Positions 1-6,117 of a stretch of DNA of 10,158 nucleotides are shown piece by piece. Positions within the stretch are counted from its first letter, which is position 1; every line of letters begins with the position of its first letter. This stretch comes from Clostridia bacterium (lineage in GTDB: Bacteria > Bacillota > Clostridia > Oscillospirales > Acutalibacteraceae): the NCBI GenBank assembly GCA_017501865.1, contig JAFVWD010000287.1, forward strand, positions 1 through 10,158, given 5' to 3'. The position numbers and the translations under genes are program-made. Below the pieces are notes generated by a model, which made no database searches, had not been told where the DNA came from, and worked only from the letters and a program-made list of their open reading frames with translations.

Positions 1-396
1 GTTCGTGGTCACATTCACGGTAAGGACTCTGTTTACGCAGCCTCTCTTTTTGCTGAAATGATTAGTGTTACGGGCAAATCTCCCGTTGAGATTATGAGCG
101 ACCTCGAAGAGCAATTCGGTGTATTTACAATGGTTGAAGACAACCTCGTTTTCGCACCTGAATACAAAGATACCGTTAATGATATTATTATGGTTAACAA
201 AAAACTCCCTGAATTTTCTAACAAGGTTTCTCACGTAAACTATGAAGATGGCTGTAAGGTTTACTTTGAAAACGGCGATTTTGTTATTTGTCGTTTCTCA
301 GGCACCGAGCCACTTCTTCGTATATTCGCTGAAAGCAGTGAAAAGAAAATTGCAAGAGAATATGTTGATGCATTCAGAGTATTTCTTAATCTTTAA
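1..396 (+). CDS. Phosphohexomutase (phosphoglucomutase/phosphomannomutase family), C-terminal end only
   Basis: This is the last 131 codons of a gene that begins left of the window; frame 1 is open from the first base to TAA at 394-396. The protein belongs to the alpha-D-phosphohexomutase superfamily, cytosolic enzymes that move phosphate between the 1 and 6 positions of hexoses. The diagnostic element is the phosphate-binding loop RFSGTEP at 292-312, close to the family's usual RPSGTEP, followed by the expected alternating strand and helix of domain 4. Near the left edge, GHIHGKDSVYAASLFAEM fits the conserved segment just before the end of domain 3. The fragment cannot tell glucose, mannose or glucosamine mutases apart, so no symbol is given. 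The Pro-to-Phe change in the loop is a mild deviation. The gene is convergent with the SDR operon and ends at a strong terminator. Confidence 0.88.
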   Translation, partial: VRGHIHGKDSVYAASLFAEMISVTGKSPVEIMSDLEEQFGVFTMVEDNLVFAPEYKDTVNDIIMVNKKLPEFSNKVSHVNYEDGCKVYFENGDFVICRFSGTEPLLRIFAESSEKKIAREYVDAFRVFLNL

Positions 397-410
397 TGCC
401 GCATAAATAC

Positions 411-458
411 AAAAACAACCTGTCATTTTCAAATTAAAATGACAGGTTGTATTTTTTT
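411..458. terminator. Bidirectional intrinsic terminator between convergent genes
   Basis: A perfect 15-bp stem (415-429 with 436-450) closes a 6-nt loop. It is followed on the plus strand by a run of seven T (452-458) and preceded by five A (411-415), which give a T run on the minus strand. It sits between the phosphohexomutase stop and the stop of the last SDR gene, so it can end transcription from both sides. Confidence 0.93.
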
Positions 459-468
459 GTTGCTTTAA

Positions 469-1458
469 TTACTTTTCATTTTCTCTTATCCACTTAACCA
501 TATCTGTAACAGATTGTTCAACTGTCATCGGATTATAGCCGAGCTCTTTTCTTGCCTTTTCAATTGAGAAATTGCAGTTTGAAACAAGCTTTCTTATAGA
601 ATAACGTGTGAAAAGAGGTGTTTTCTTTGCTACCTTGTAGAATATTTCTGCTGCAGGTGCAACTGCCTTTGCAAAGCCGTAAGAAAGCGGAATTTTAGGA
701 GCCTTCTTACCGCATGCCTTTGCGGTAACTGCTATAAAGTCTGCAACTGAAATCTGCTCACCGCAAAGTATGTAACACTCACCTTTACCGCCCTGCTTTG
801 CTGCCATATACATACCGTGTGCAACGTCACGGATATCTACAAAGTTATATGCACCAAATGAAAGTGTTACAGGGAAAATTCCGTTTACAAACATTCTTAC
901 CATTTCACCTACATTTGAAACCTTGAAGTCGTAAGGTCCTATGCAAGCTCCCGGATGTGTAACCACTGCATCAAGTCTGCCGGCTTTTACTTCATCAAGA
1001 ACAAACTGTGTTGCAGTTGCTTTTGTCTTAGCATAAGTACCGTCAAGTATATCTACATCAAAGTGGTCAAGCTCTGTCATAAGCTGATTATCGGGAAGAG
1101 GCGGGAACGCATCTACAGAAGAAGCATAAATAAGTCTTCTTACACCCTTTTCCTGACATGCCTTTACAACATTTTTTGTACCGCCGACATTAACAGACCA
1201 AATCATATCCTCCTGGTCAGCATTAATATCTATAATACCTGCAAGGTGGTAAACAACATCTACTCCCTCAAATGCTTTCAGAAGTGCATCTAAATCGGTA
1301 ACGTCACCGTACACCTTCTCACATTCAATTCCATCGAATTGCTTACTGTCTTTTCTTATAAGAATTCTTACCTTTTCACCGCTGTCAACAAGCTCTTTTA
1401 AAAGTGCATAACCTATATGACCTGTTGCACCGGTAACTAAACTAATTTTATCGCTCAA
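469..1458 (-). CDS. Extended SDR, NAD(P)-dependent epimerase/dehydratase or 3-beta-HSD/dihydroflavonol-reductase-like
   Basis: This is a soluble Rossmann-fold oxidoreductase of 329 residues, a normal length for extended SDRs. The nucleotide-binding motif GATGHIG lies at residues 10-16. The DVTD segment after the fourth strand, HLAG near 72-75, the YASS strand with the active-site Ser (about 113-114), and the catalytic YAKTK (Tyr142, Lys146) are all in order. The C-terminal NFSIEKARKELGYNP is typical of the dihydroflavonol-reductase/3-beta-hydroxysteroid dehydrogenase branch. The frame is open to a TTG at 1476, but AGAGGG at 1467-1472 is correctly spaced for the second TTG at 1456-1458, and nothing resembling a binding site precedes the first. 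I therefore start at 1458, which gives MSDKISLVTG. It is the third and last gene of the SDR operon, about 30 nt after its neighbour. The substrate is unknown. Confidence 0.88.
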   Translation of the reverse strand: MSDKISLVTGATGHIGYALLKELVDSGEKVRILIRKDSKQFDGIECEKVYGDVTDLDALLKAFEGVDVVYHLAGIIDINADQEDMIWSVNVGGTKNVVKACQEKGVRRLIYASSVDAFPPLPDNQLMTELDHFDVDILDGTYAKTKATATQFVLDEVKAGRLDAVVTHPGACIGPYDFKVSNVGEMVRMFVNGIFPVTLSFGAYNFVDIRDVAHGMYMAAKQGGKGECYILCGEQISVADFIAVTAKACGKKAPKIPLSYGFAKAVAPAAEIFYKVAKKTPLFTRYSIRKLVSNCNFSIEKARKELGYNPMTVEQSVTDMVKWIRENEK

Positions 1459-1489
1459 AGTCTTTTCCCTCTTCAAATTAATTTAAATT

Positions 1490-2509
1490 TTATTCGCCCT
1501 TCATTCCAAGAAGGTTTGCTTTGCCGTCAAAAACAGCCTGCGAAACCTTGATTGAGTCGAAAATTGCTGATTTTATATCATCGTCAGTAGCACCAAGCTC
1601 ACGCGCATAGCTATCAGGAATAAAAAGATTTACATCCATAATATCTGCAAGTCCGTCAACATCAATACCGCTTTCAATGCCTTTTGCAGCATATTCCTTT
1701 TTAACACCGCCGAGTCCCATTCTCATCATCCACGGAGCAACAGAAATAATCTTTCTGTTTTCACCCATTCCGCGGGCTGCGTAAACAATTTTAAGGAACT
1801 CCTTCCAGGTTAAGTTGTACATAGAAATAGGCCATGCCTTTGCACCCTTTGATTTTTCAGCAGCACCAACTATAACCTCACCAACCTGGCGAACTGTTAA
1901 CATTGCTGTACCGCCACCCGGGTACATTGTGCAAGGAAGCTTATCCATTCTCTTGATTTGCTCAATGAGAATAACCCAAACAGGCTTTCTGCCCGGTTGT
2001 GTTCCGAAAATATAAGGAAGCTCAAGAACAGAAACATCGAAATTCTCATCTGCAAATGAGAAAGCTACCTCTTCCTGGTCGATACGGCTTCTTATATACG
2101 GATGCTTTTCTGTAAGCTTCATATCCGGTCTGTCTTTTGCAAGGAATGCAAAATAAGAGCCTAACACAACCGCACTCTTCATACCAACCTCTTTACAAAG
2201 AGGAAGTATTCTCTTAAGCGGTGCTATATTGTATTTATAATATGCATCATAAACAGGTGCCGGGAACTCAACTCTTTCGTCTATGCCTGCGGCAAACACG
2301 AAGCAGTCGTGACCCTTTAAAAGCTCACGGATTTCGTCATCTGTTTTCTCGTAGATGTTGCACATTTCAAGTTTCATTTCCTTAGGGATAGGTGCTCCTT
2401 CAGGGAGCGGCGGAAGTGCCACTGAGGTAACCTCGTGGCCTCTTTCTATAAAAATTCTTGCAGCCTCGCAGCCCAAAAGACCTGTGCCGCCAATCATAAA
2501 CACTTTCAT
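1490..2509 (-). CDS. Atypical extended SDR (NAD-dependent epimerase/dehydratase-like) with YxxxR active site
   Basis: This is a 339-residue Rossmann-fold protein with a clear N-terminal nucleotide-binding motif GGTGLLG (residues 7-13) and the FAAG turn (72-75) expected after the fourth strand. The VVLGSYFAF strand around 114-122 carries the Ser position. The position of the catalytic YxxxK is occupied by YIRSR (Tyr138, Arg142), so the Lys is replaced by Arg. ELPYIFG (163-169) is the usual post-catalytic segment of epimerase-like SDRs. It may be an active enzyme with altered chemistry, or a binding or regulatory member. The ATG overlaps the stop of the upstream SDR by four bases (ATGA), and AAGGAGAAGG lies upstream, so the two are translationally coupled. 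The downstream SDR follows closely. The family assignment is firm; the reaction is unknown. Confidence 0.87.
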   Translation of the reverse strand: MKVFMIGGTGLLGCEAARIFIERGHEVTSVALPPLPEGAPIPKEMKLEMCNIYEKTDDEIRELLKGHDCFVFAAGIDERVEFPAPVYDAYYKYNIAPLKRILPLCKEVGMKSAVVLGSYFAFLAKDRPDMKLTEKHPYIRSRIDQEEVAFSFADENFDVSVLELPYIFGTQPGRKPVWVILIEQIKRMDKLPCTMYPGGGTAMLTVRQVGEVIVGAAEKSKGAKAWPISMYNLTWKEFLKIVYAARGMGENRKIISVAPWMMRMGLGGVKKEYAAKGIESGIDVDGLADIMDVNLFIPDSYARELGATDDDIKSAIFDSIKVSQAVFDGKANLLGMKGE

Positions 2510-4023
2510 TCTGTAACCTTCTCCTTAAAGTTGTCAAAAATTTCTTTACCGTAGAAATAGTTTTGCTCTTTGTCGTGAAGCGGATACCATACCTGTGCAA
2601 AGAACGGATTAATCTTTGCTTCAGCATCATAATCCCAAGGCCACGGAAGCTCTTGCGGACACCAATGACCTCCGCGAAGAACGAGGTTAGGTGACATTTC
2701 AAATTCATTTCCGCGTGCACTCTTCCATTTTACAGGTGTGTACATATCTTTAATTTCTGTTGCAAGACATTCACCGCCACGGAATTTTGCAGCCTTCTGA
2801 ATATCTTCAAGTGTAAGTGAGTTAAAGTCCTTTGTTTCATCGTAACCGTGATCAAGAACTATTACATCATCTGCAGTTGTCTTTTTAGATGGGATTTTTA
2901 TATCAAAATCTGCCCATTTTCTCGGGAGCTTTTTGAAGTTTTCCATACCGCCGTAGTAAGAAGTCATTCTTACCTCAACATTGTTTTCTGCCCACCATAA
3001 TGTACCATACTCAGGAGTCATAGCAATCTTTTTCATAAATGGCTTAACTGCAAATGCAAAAGGCTTTGCAAGGAATGCTAATTTATAGTAGAACTCTACG
3101 TTGTTCATCATTTGCTTGAAATACTCCTTAACAGGAATATTTGCTCTGAAGTGGCAATATTTTTCAAGCTCGTCACCATCATAGTACCATTGACCATGGA
3201 AGTTCTGTGTTGTGAACCAATGTGGGTCAAAAAGCTTCTTTGGTGAACCGAGACCTAATGTACCCAAGAGTAATTCTTCAAATTCATAGTTTGTGATTCT
3301 GTATTCTTCACCTGAACCGATATTGTAGAATCTTCTCCAGAATTCTTCAGGAATATCATCACCGCAGACATTTGCTAAAAGTCTGCCTGAATCTTCAACA
3401 GTTGCCCATTCAAGTACACCGTTTATCGGAACGTGATACATAATAGGCTCCATATTTTTAAGTATTGCAGGGTAAAGAATACCTGATTGACGAAGAGATA
3501 CCCAATGCTTAAGTCCTGACTCTGCAAAAACTGCTTCTGCTTTAACCTTACTTATAGCATAGTGGTCGTAAACACTTATTTTTATAGGGTCACCTGTTCT
3601 TGCCCAATGAATAGGCATATTGCGGTCACCTGTTTCAGCAACTGTACCTATGTAAACAACTTTAATATCATCTGCATTCGGTTGTGCTTTTACTGCATTT
3701 ACAATATTCTGTGCTGCGGTTACATTTGTTTTCTGTGTTTTTACAGGATAATAGTCTGCAGCAGGAGAAACCATACCACCTACATGAAGAACATAATCTG
3801 CACCGTTAACACATTCGAGAACGTCTTCATAGTTTGTAAGATCACCCCAGACAAGCTTTACTGAAGGATCATTCTCATAATCCTTAAACTTGTCTTTGTT
3901 CTTCTGACTTCCTCTGTTAAGAAGAACTATGTTATACTGGTCCTTCTTAGCATAAAGTTCTTTAAAGCCTGCCCAGCCCATTGTACCAGATGAGCCTGTT
4001 AAGAATACGGTTTTTTTTGCCAT
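2506..4023 (-). CDS. Long extended SDR (505 aa) with extra C-terminal domain
   Basis: This is the first gene of the three-SDR operon. Residues 1-300 are an extended SDR: TGSSGTMG (9-16) binds the dinucleotide, WGDLTNYEDV (59-68) is the usual acidic segment, VVYIGT (122-127) carries a Thr at the active-site Ser position, and YAISK gives Tyr155 and Lys159. The protein is about 170-200 residues longer than ordinary family members. The tail includes a helical stretch with an apolar segment (about 315-330), then a Trp-rich region. Residues 433-456 (KWKSARGNEF, then MSPNLVLRGGHWCP) resemble a treble-clef zinc finger without most of its cysteines. No signal peptide is seen. GGAGGG seven bases before the ATG at 4021-4023 decides the start; an in-frame TTG two codons upstream is not used. 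The function is unknown, probably redox chemistry on a shared substrate with the next two SDRs. Confidence 0.88.
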   Translation of the reverse strand: MAKKTVFLTGSSGTMGWAGFKELYAKKDQYNIVLLNRGSQKNKDKFKDYENDPSVKLVWGDLTNYEDVLECVNGADYVLHVGGMVSPAADYYPVKTQKTNVTAAQNIVNAVKAQPNADDIKVVYIGTVAETGDRNMPIHWARTGDPIKISVYDHYAISKVKAEAVFAESGLKHWVSLRQSGILYPAILKNMEPIMYHVPINGVLEWATVEDSGRLLANVCGDDIPEEFWRRFYNIGSGEEYRITNYEFEELLLGTLGLGSPKKLFDPHWFTTQNFHGQWYYDGDELEKYCHFRANIPVKEYFKQMMNNVEFYYKLAFLAKPFAFAVKPFMKKIAMTPEYGTLWWAENNVEVRMTSYYGGMENFKKLPRKWADFDIKIPSKKTTADDVIVLDHGYDETKDFNSLTLEDIQKAAKFRGGECLATEIKDMYTPVKWKSARGNEFEMSPNLVLRGGHWCPQELPWPWDYDAEAKINPFFAQVWYPLHDKEQNYFYGKEIFDNFKEKVTE

Positions 4024-4054
4024 ACTCAATCCCTCCGAAAATCTTCTTTTTTTG

Positions 4055-4074
4055 TTATAATTTTAACATTATAA
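4055..4074. repeat. Inverted repeat at the transcription start of the SDR operon, possible operator
   Basis: Seven-base arms TTATAAT (4055-4061) and ATTATAA (4068-4074) flank a six-base centre and touch the -10 box. The position would suit a repressor site, but AT-only arms in AT-rich DNA can arise by chance. Confidence 0.3.
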
Positions 4075-4103
4075 TTATACAATTTCTGCCAGATATTTGT
4101 CAA
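4074..4103 (-). promoter_or_regulatory. Consensus sigma-A promoter of the three-SDR operon
   Basis: On the minus strand, TTGACA (4098-4103) is followed after 18 bp by TATAAT (4074-4079). Both hexamers match the vegetative consensus exactly. The predicted start point is near 4067, giving a leader of about 44 nt. An inverted repeat overlaps the -10 and start region. Confidence 0.85.
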
Positions 4104-4188
4104 TATGAATATCGACCTATTTTAGCCCGTATTATTGTATATATTGGATATAAACGGCAGTAAATTTAACATTTTTTTAATATCAGAC

Positions 4189-4236
4189 AAAAAAATGAAA
4201 CAGCACTTACATATTCACAAAAAATGTAAGTGCTGT
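4189..4236 (-). terminator. Intrinsic terminator of the downstream pilin gene
   Basis: A perfect 13-bp stem (4200-4212 with 4224-4236) closes an 11-nt loop. Read on the minus strand, it is followed within a few bases by seven T (4189-4195). It begins six bases after the pilin stop codon and separates the pilin from the SDR promoter. Confidence 0.9.
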
Positions 4237-4241
4237 ATATT

Positions 4242-4703
4242 TTATGAATTTGTTAAATTGAGAACGTGCTCGGTATTTGTACAGGATGTAGATACCGTTG
4301 CTGTTCCCTCGGGATTTGCAGTAATTACTGCTGTAATGGTGTTTGCCTCATCACCGCAAACAGGAACTGTCTGGAAAGAGCTGTTAATTGTATCTAAAGT
4401 AACTCTTCCACTCGAAAACGTACTGAGTGCTCCACTACTTGCCTCTGTAATTGTCGGATTATCACCTGCTGTGAATATAACAGAAACAGGACCGCCGACA
4501 CCTGCAATGTTCTCAATTGCAAAAAGATTGCCTACTGTACCGATTATCTGTCTTTGATTATCAAGACAGGTTTTTTCGCGTGCATTGTCTGTAACTGAGT
4601 TGTAAATCGGAACAGCAACAACAACTAAAATTGCCATTATAACAACAACAATCATAAGCTCAACCAAGGTGAAGCCTTTTTTACTTTTCATAAACTTATA
4701 CAT
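4242..4703 (-). CDS. Type IV prepilin (paralog A)
   Basis: This is a 153-residue class III-signal prepilin. The leader MYKFMKSKKG would be cut by prepilin peptidase after Gly10, leaving Phe at +1 and the conserved Glu at +5 (Glu15). Residues 11-34 form the hydrophobic alpha-1 segment that anchors the subunit in the membrane and packs the fibre core. Cysteines at 46, 116 (in VPVCGDEANT) and 141 could form a disulfide; the position of VPVCGDEANT matches the Cys-Pro motif near the end of many clostridial pilins. Residues 1-52 are nearly identical to the neighbour at 4875-5342, while the middle and tail differ. AGGAG lies upstream of the ATG. It has its own promoter and terminator. No pilus ATPase, platform protein or prepilin peptidase is in the window, so assembly genes must lie elsewhere. 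Minor pilin or pseudopilin are alternative roles. Confidence 0.93.
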   Translation of the reverse strand: MYKFMKSKKGFTLVELMIVVVIMAILVVVAVPIYNSVTDNAREKTCLDNQRQIIGTVGNLFAIENIAGVGGPVSVIFTAGDNPTITEASSGALSTFSSGRVTLDTINSSFQTVPVCGDEANTITAVITANPEGTATVSTSCTNTEHVLNLTNS

Positions 4704-4755
4704 TTACGAACATCTCCTATAAAAAAGTGGGAATTTTTCGAAACCCTGTAGCAGT

Positions 4756-4784
4756 ATGATAACATATATGTTAAATTTTGTAAA
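4756..4784 (-). promoter_or_regulatory. Promoter of pilin paralog A
   Basis: TTTACA (4779-4784) and TATCAT (4756-4761) on the minus strand are 17 bp apart, with a TG one base before the -10 box. The predicted leader is about 46 nt. The arrangement and spacing match the promoter of the other pilin, and both share ATTCCCACTTT shortly after the start point (here 4724-4734). Confidence 0.7.
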
Positions 4785-4817
4785 TAGTAAAACAGTTTTT
4801 TTTAATAGTTTATTTAC

Positions 4818-4853
4818 AAAAAGAAATACACGGCAACCTTGCGGTTGCCGTGT
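4818..4853 (-). terminator. Intrinsic terminator of the upstream pilin gene
   Basis: An 11-bp GC-rich stem (4828-4838 with 4843-4853) closes a 4-nt loop. On the minus strand it is followed by ATTTCTTTTTG, a fair T run. It lies about 20 bases after the stop of the 4875-5342 pilin and before the promoter of the next pilin, making the two genes separate transcription units. Confidence 0.85.
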
Positions 4854-4874
4854 TGCTTAATCACTAATTATGTA

Positions 4875-5342
4875 TTAGTCGTTTGCAGGAAGAACGTGGT
4901 CTGAGTTAACAGAATTGTCAGGAAGGTGACAAGCTGTTGTAACAGTAGCAGTACCACCTGTTGTGTTTGCTGAAATTGTAGCTATGAGAGTGTTAGCCTC
5001 GTCACCGCAAACAGGAACTGTCTGGAATGCGCCTTTGATTTCTGCTTCAGTTACTGCTGAACCAGCAAAAGCATCTAAACCTGCAATTGTCATTGTCGGG
5101 TTGTCACCAGCTGTGCAAGTAACTGTCATAGAACCTGTACCTGAAATACCCTTCATCATAAAGATGTTACCAATTGAGCTGATTAATTGTCTCTGGTTGT
5201 CAAGGCAAGTTTTTTCTCTTGCATTGTCTGTAACTGAGTTGTAAATCGGAACAGCAACAACAACGAGGATTGCCATGATAACAACAACGATCATAAGTTC
5301 AACAAGTGTGAAACCTTTTTTGCTCTTCATAAACTTAAACAT
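4875..5342 (-). CDS. Type IV prepilin (paralog B)
   Basis: This is a 155-residue prepilin with leader MFKFMKSKKG, predicted cleavage after Gly10, Phe at +1 and Glu at +5 (Glu15), then a hydrophobic alpha-1 helix over residues 11-34. It shares with the neighbouring pilin the NAREKTCLDNQRQ segment, TAGDNPT, and FQTVPVCGDEANT. Cysteines at 46, 112 and 138 correspond to those of the neighbour, and Cys76 is extra. It ends in a hydrophilic tail rich in Asn, Asp and Ser. Differences from the neighbour in the shared N-terminal DNA are largely synonymous, so the protein is under selection. The ATG at 5340-5342 is preceded by AAAAGGAG. It is transcribed from its own promoter through a leader of about 126 nt, which is much longer than that of the other copy. 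It is a probable surface fibre subunit; major versus minor cannot be decided. Confidence 0.93.
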   Translation of the reverse strand: MFKFMKSKKGFTLVELMIVVVIMAILVVVAVPIYNSVTDNAREKTCLDNQRQLISSIGNIFMMKGISGTGSMTVTCTAGDNPTMTIAGLDAFAGSAVTEAEIKGAFQTVPVCGDEANTLIATISANTTGGTATVTTACHLPDNSVNSDHVLPAND

Positions 5343-5468
5343 TTACGAACAACTCCTTTTAAATAAATTTGATTTTCATCATACATTAAAGGCTCCCGCC
5401 TAAAACATACTTTGAATACGGGGTTTTTCCCCTTTTCAAGAAAGTGGGAATAATCCGTAACTTTCTCT
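5343..5468 (-). promoter_or_regulatory. Long, possibly structured leader of pilin paralog B with candidate upstream reading frames
   Basis: Compared with the other pilin, this leader has about 78 extra nt between the shared ATTCCCACTTT (5441-5451) and the shared AGGAG-to-ATG block. The extra part can form a hairpin with GGGG and CCCC arms around five A, extended by CTTGAA pairing with TTCAA, and a second short hairpin AGGC-GGGA-GCCT. A 19-codon frame starts at ATG 5384-5386, six bases after GGGAG in the second hairpin, runs through the pilin ribosome site and stops at 5327. A 7-codon frame (5359-5382) stops just before that site. I do not recognise a known riboswitch class. Confidence 0.4.
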
Positions 5469-5474
5469 AATCGT

Positions 5475-5503
5475 ATGTTAACACATATTTTCTGTTTTGT
5501 AAA
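5475..5503 (-). promoter_or_regulatory. Promoter of pilin paralog B
   Basis: TTTACA (5498-5503) and TAACAT (5475-5480) on the minus strand are separated by 17 bp. The -35 box and spacing are the same as at the neighbouring pilin, which supports both as real duplicated promoters. The predicted start point is near 5468. Confidence 0.7.
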
Positions 5504-5603
5504 TACTTTTTTTTGAATTTTCTTGAAAATTTTTCATTTATTTTTATAAAACACATTTTTTATATCAATATGCACAAACAACCGACTTGCCATTAGTTGT
5601 TTT

Positions 5604-6074
5604 TCACAACCGATTTGAATCATAATATGCCAAAAACCCTTCAAGTCCTTCACAAATATCTGAATAAGTAACTTTAAAATTCCCCGTATACCACGGGTCT
5701 GCAACATCCGTTCTTCTTTCAGTAAAATCCATAAGCCTTCTGACCTTATTCTCCGGATCATCGCCAAAAATACGCATTATATTACGAATATTGTTACCAT
5801 CCATACAAATAAATAAATCGTACTTGTCGTAATCACTTTTTTTGACCTGCACTGCCCTTTTACCATCACACGAAATTCCGTGCTCAGCTAAAATCTTCTT
5901 TGCAGGCGGGTAAACAGGATTGCCTACACCCATAAAAATTTCTTCAGTACTTGTAGCCATTGAGCAGACGGAAAATTCATTTTCTCTGCCCTGTTTTTTC
6001 AGCATATCTTTAAGTATATACTCCGCCATAGGACTTCTGCAAATATTGCCGTGGCAAACAAAGTTAATTCTCAT
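5604..6074 (-). CDS. Low-molecular-weight protein tyrosine phosphatase
   Basis: This is a 156-residue cytosolic phosphatase of normal family length. The P-loop CHGNICRS (residues 7-14) carries the nucleophile Cys7 and phosphate-binding Arg13. The general acid is Asp126 in DPWY (126-129), the usual DPW/DPY loop. ATSTEE and GNPVYPPAKKILAEHGI (about 40-67) and DLFICMD (86-92) are further family signatures. Such enzymes remove phosphate from tyrosine on protein kinases, polysaccharide export proteins or other targets; the target here is unknown, and no tyrosine kinase or capsule gene is nearby. GGAG lies seven to eight bases before the ATG. A terminator hairpin sits immediately upstream, leaving no room for a promoter of its own in the 46-base gap, so expression must come from readthrough or a promoter inside the transporter gene. 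No convincing terminator follows the stop. Confidence 0.94.
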   Translation of the reverse strand: MRINFVCHGNICRSPMAEYILKDMLKKQGRENEFSVCSMATSTEEIFMGVGNPVYPPAKKILAEHGISCDGKRAVQVKKSDYDKYDLFICMDGNNIRNIMRIFGDDPENKVRRLMDFTERRTDVADPWYTGNFKVTYSDICEGLEGFLAYYDSNRL

Positions 6075-6087
6075 AATATTTCTCCGT

Positions 6088-6117
6088 ATAAAAAGCGAGT
6101 GCGTAACACTCGCTTTT
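6088..6117 (-). terminator. Intrinsic terminator between the transporter and phosphatase genes
   Basis: A perfect 11-bp stem (6091-6101 with 6107-6117) with a 5-nt loop follows the transporter stop by three bases. On the minus strand the stem ends in TTTT and continues TATAC, a short T run. The phosphatase ribosome site begins directly after it, so termination may be partial. Confidence 0.8.

Noticed and set aside
955..1293. Open plus-strand frame of 112 codons inside the last SDR gene
   Set aside because: It lies fully antisense to a well-supported SDR, has a Cys- and Ile-rich composition unlike a real protein, and has no good ribosome site.
2400..2720. Minus-strand frame of 106 codons across the junction of the first two SDR genes
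   Set aside because: It overlaps two in-frame, motif-bearing SDRs in another frame and is rich in Arg and Lys without any recognisable domain.
3562..3864. Open plus-strand frame of 100 codons inside the 505-residue SDR gene
   Set aside because: It is antisense to a conserved coding region and very rich in Cys, Tyr and Ile, as expected of a shadow frame.
4135..4557. Open plus-strand frame of 140 codons over the pilin terminator and pilin gene
   Set aside because: It runs through an intrinsic terminator and is antisense to a pilin with clear family motifs. The similar antisense frame at 4963-5244 in the other pilin arises because the two genes are paralogs.
4581..5264. Direct repeats in the pilin region as a mobile element or recombination site
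   Set aside because: The repeated DNA is explained by two paralogous coding regions; there are no terminal inverted repeats, target duplications or transposase.
5343..5440. c-di-GMP riboswitch in the pilin leader
   Set aside because: Considered because such switches control clostridial pilins, but I do not see the conserved core of c-di-GMP-I or the pseudoknot features of c-di-GMP-II. It is kept only as an unassigned structured leader.
5569..5612. Terminator after the tyrosine phosphatase gene
   Set aside because: Short GTTGT/ACAAC and AACAAC/GTTGTT pairings exist around the stop codon, but the stems are only 5-6 bp and no proper T run follows, so I do not call one.
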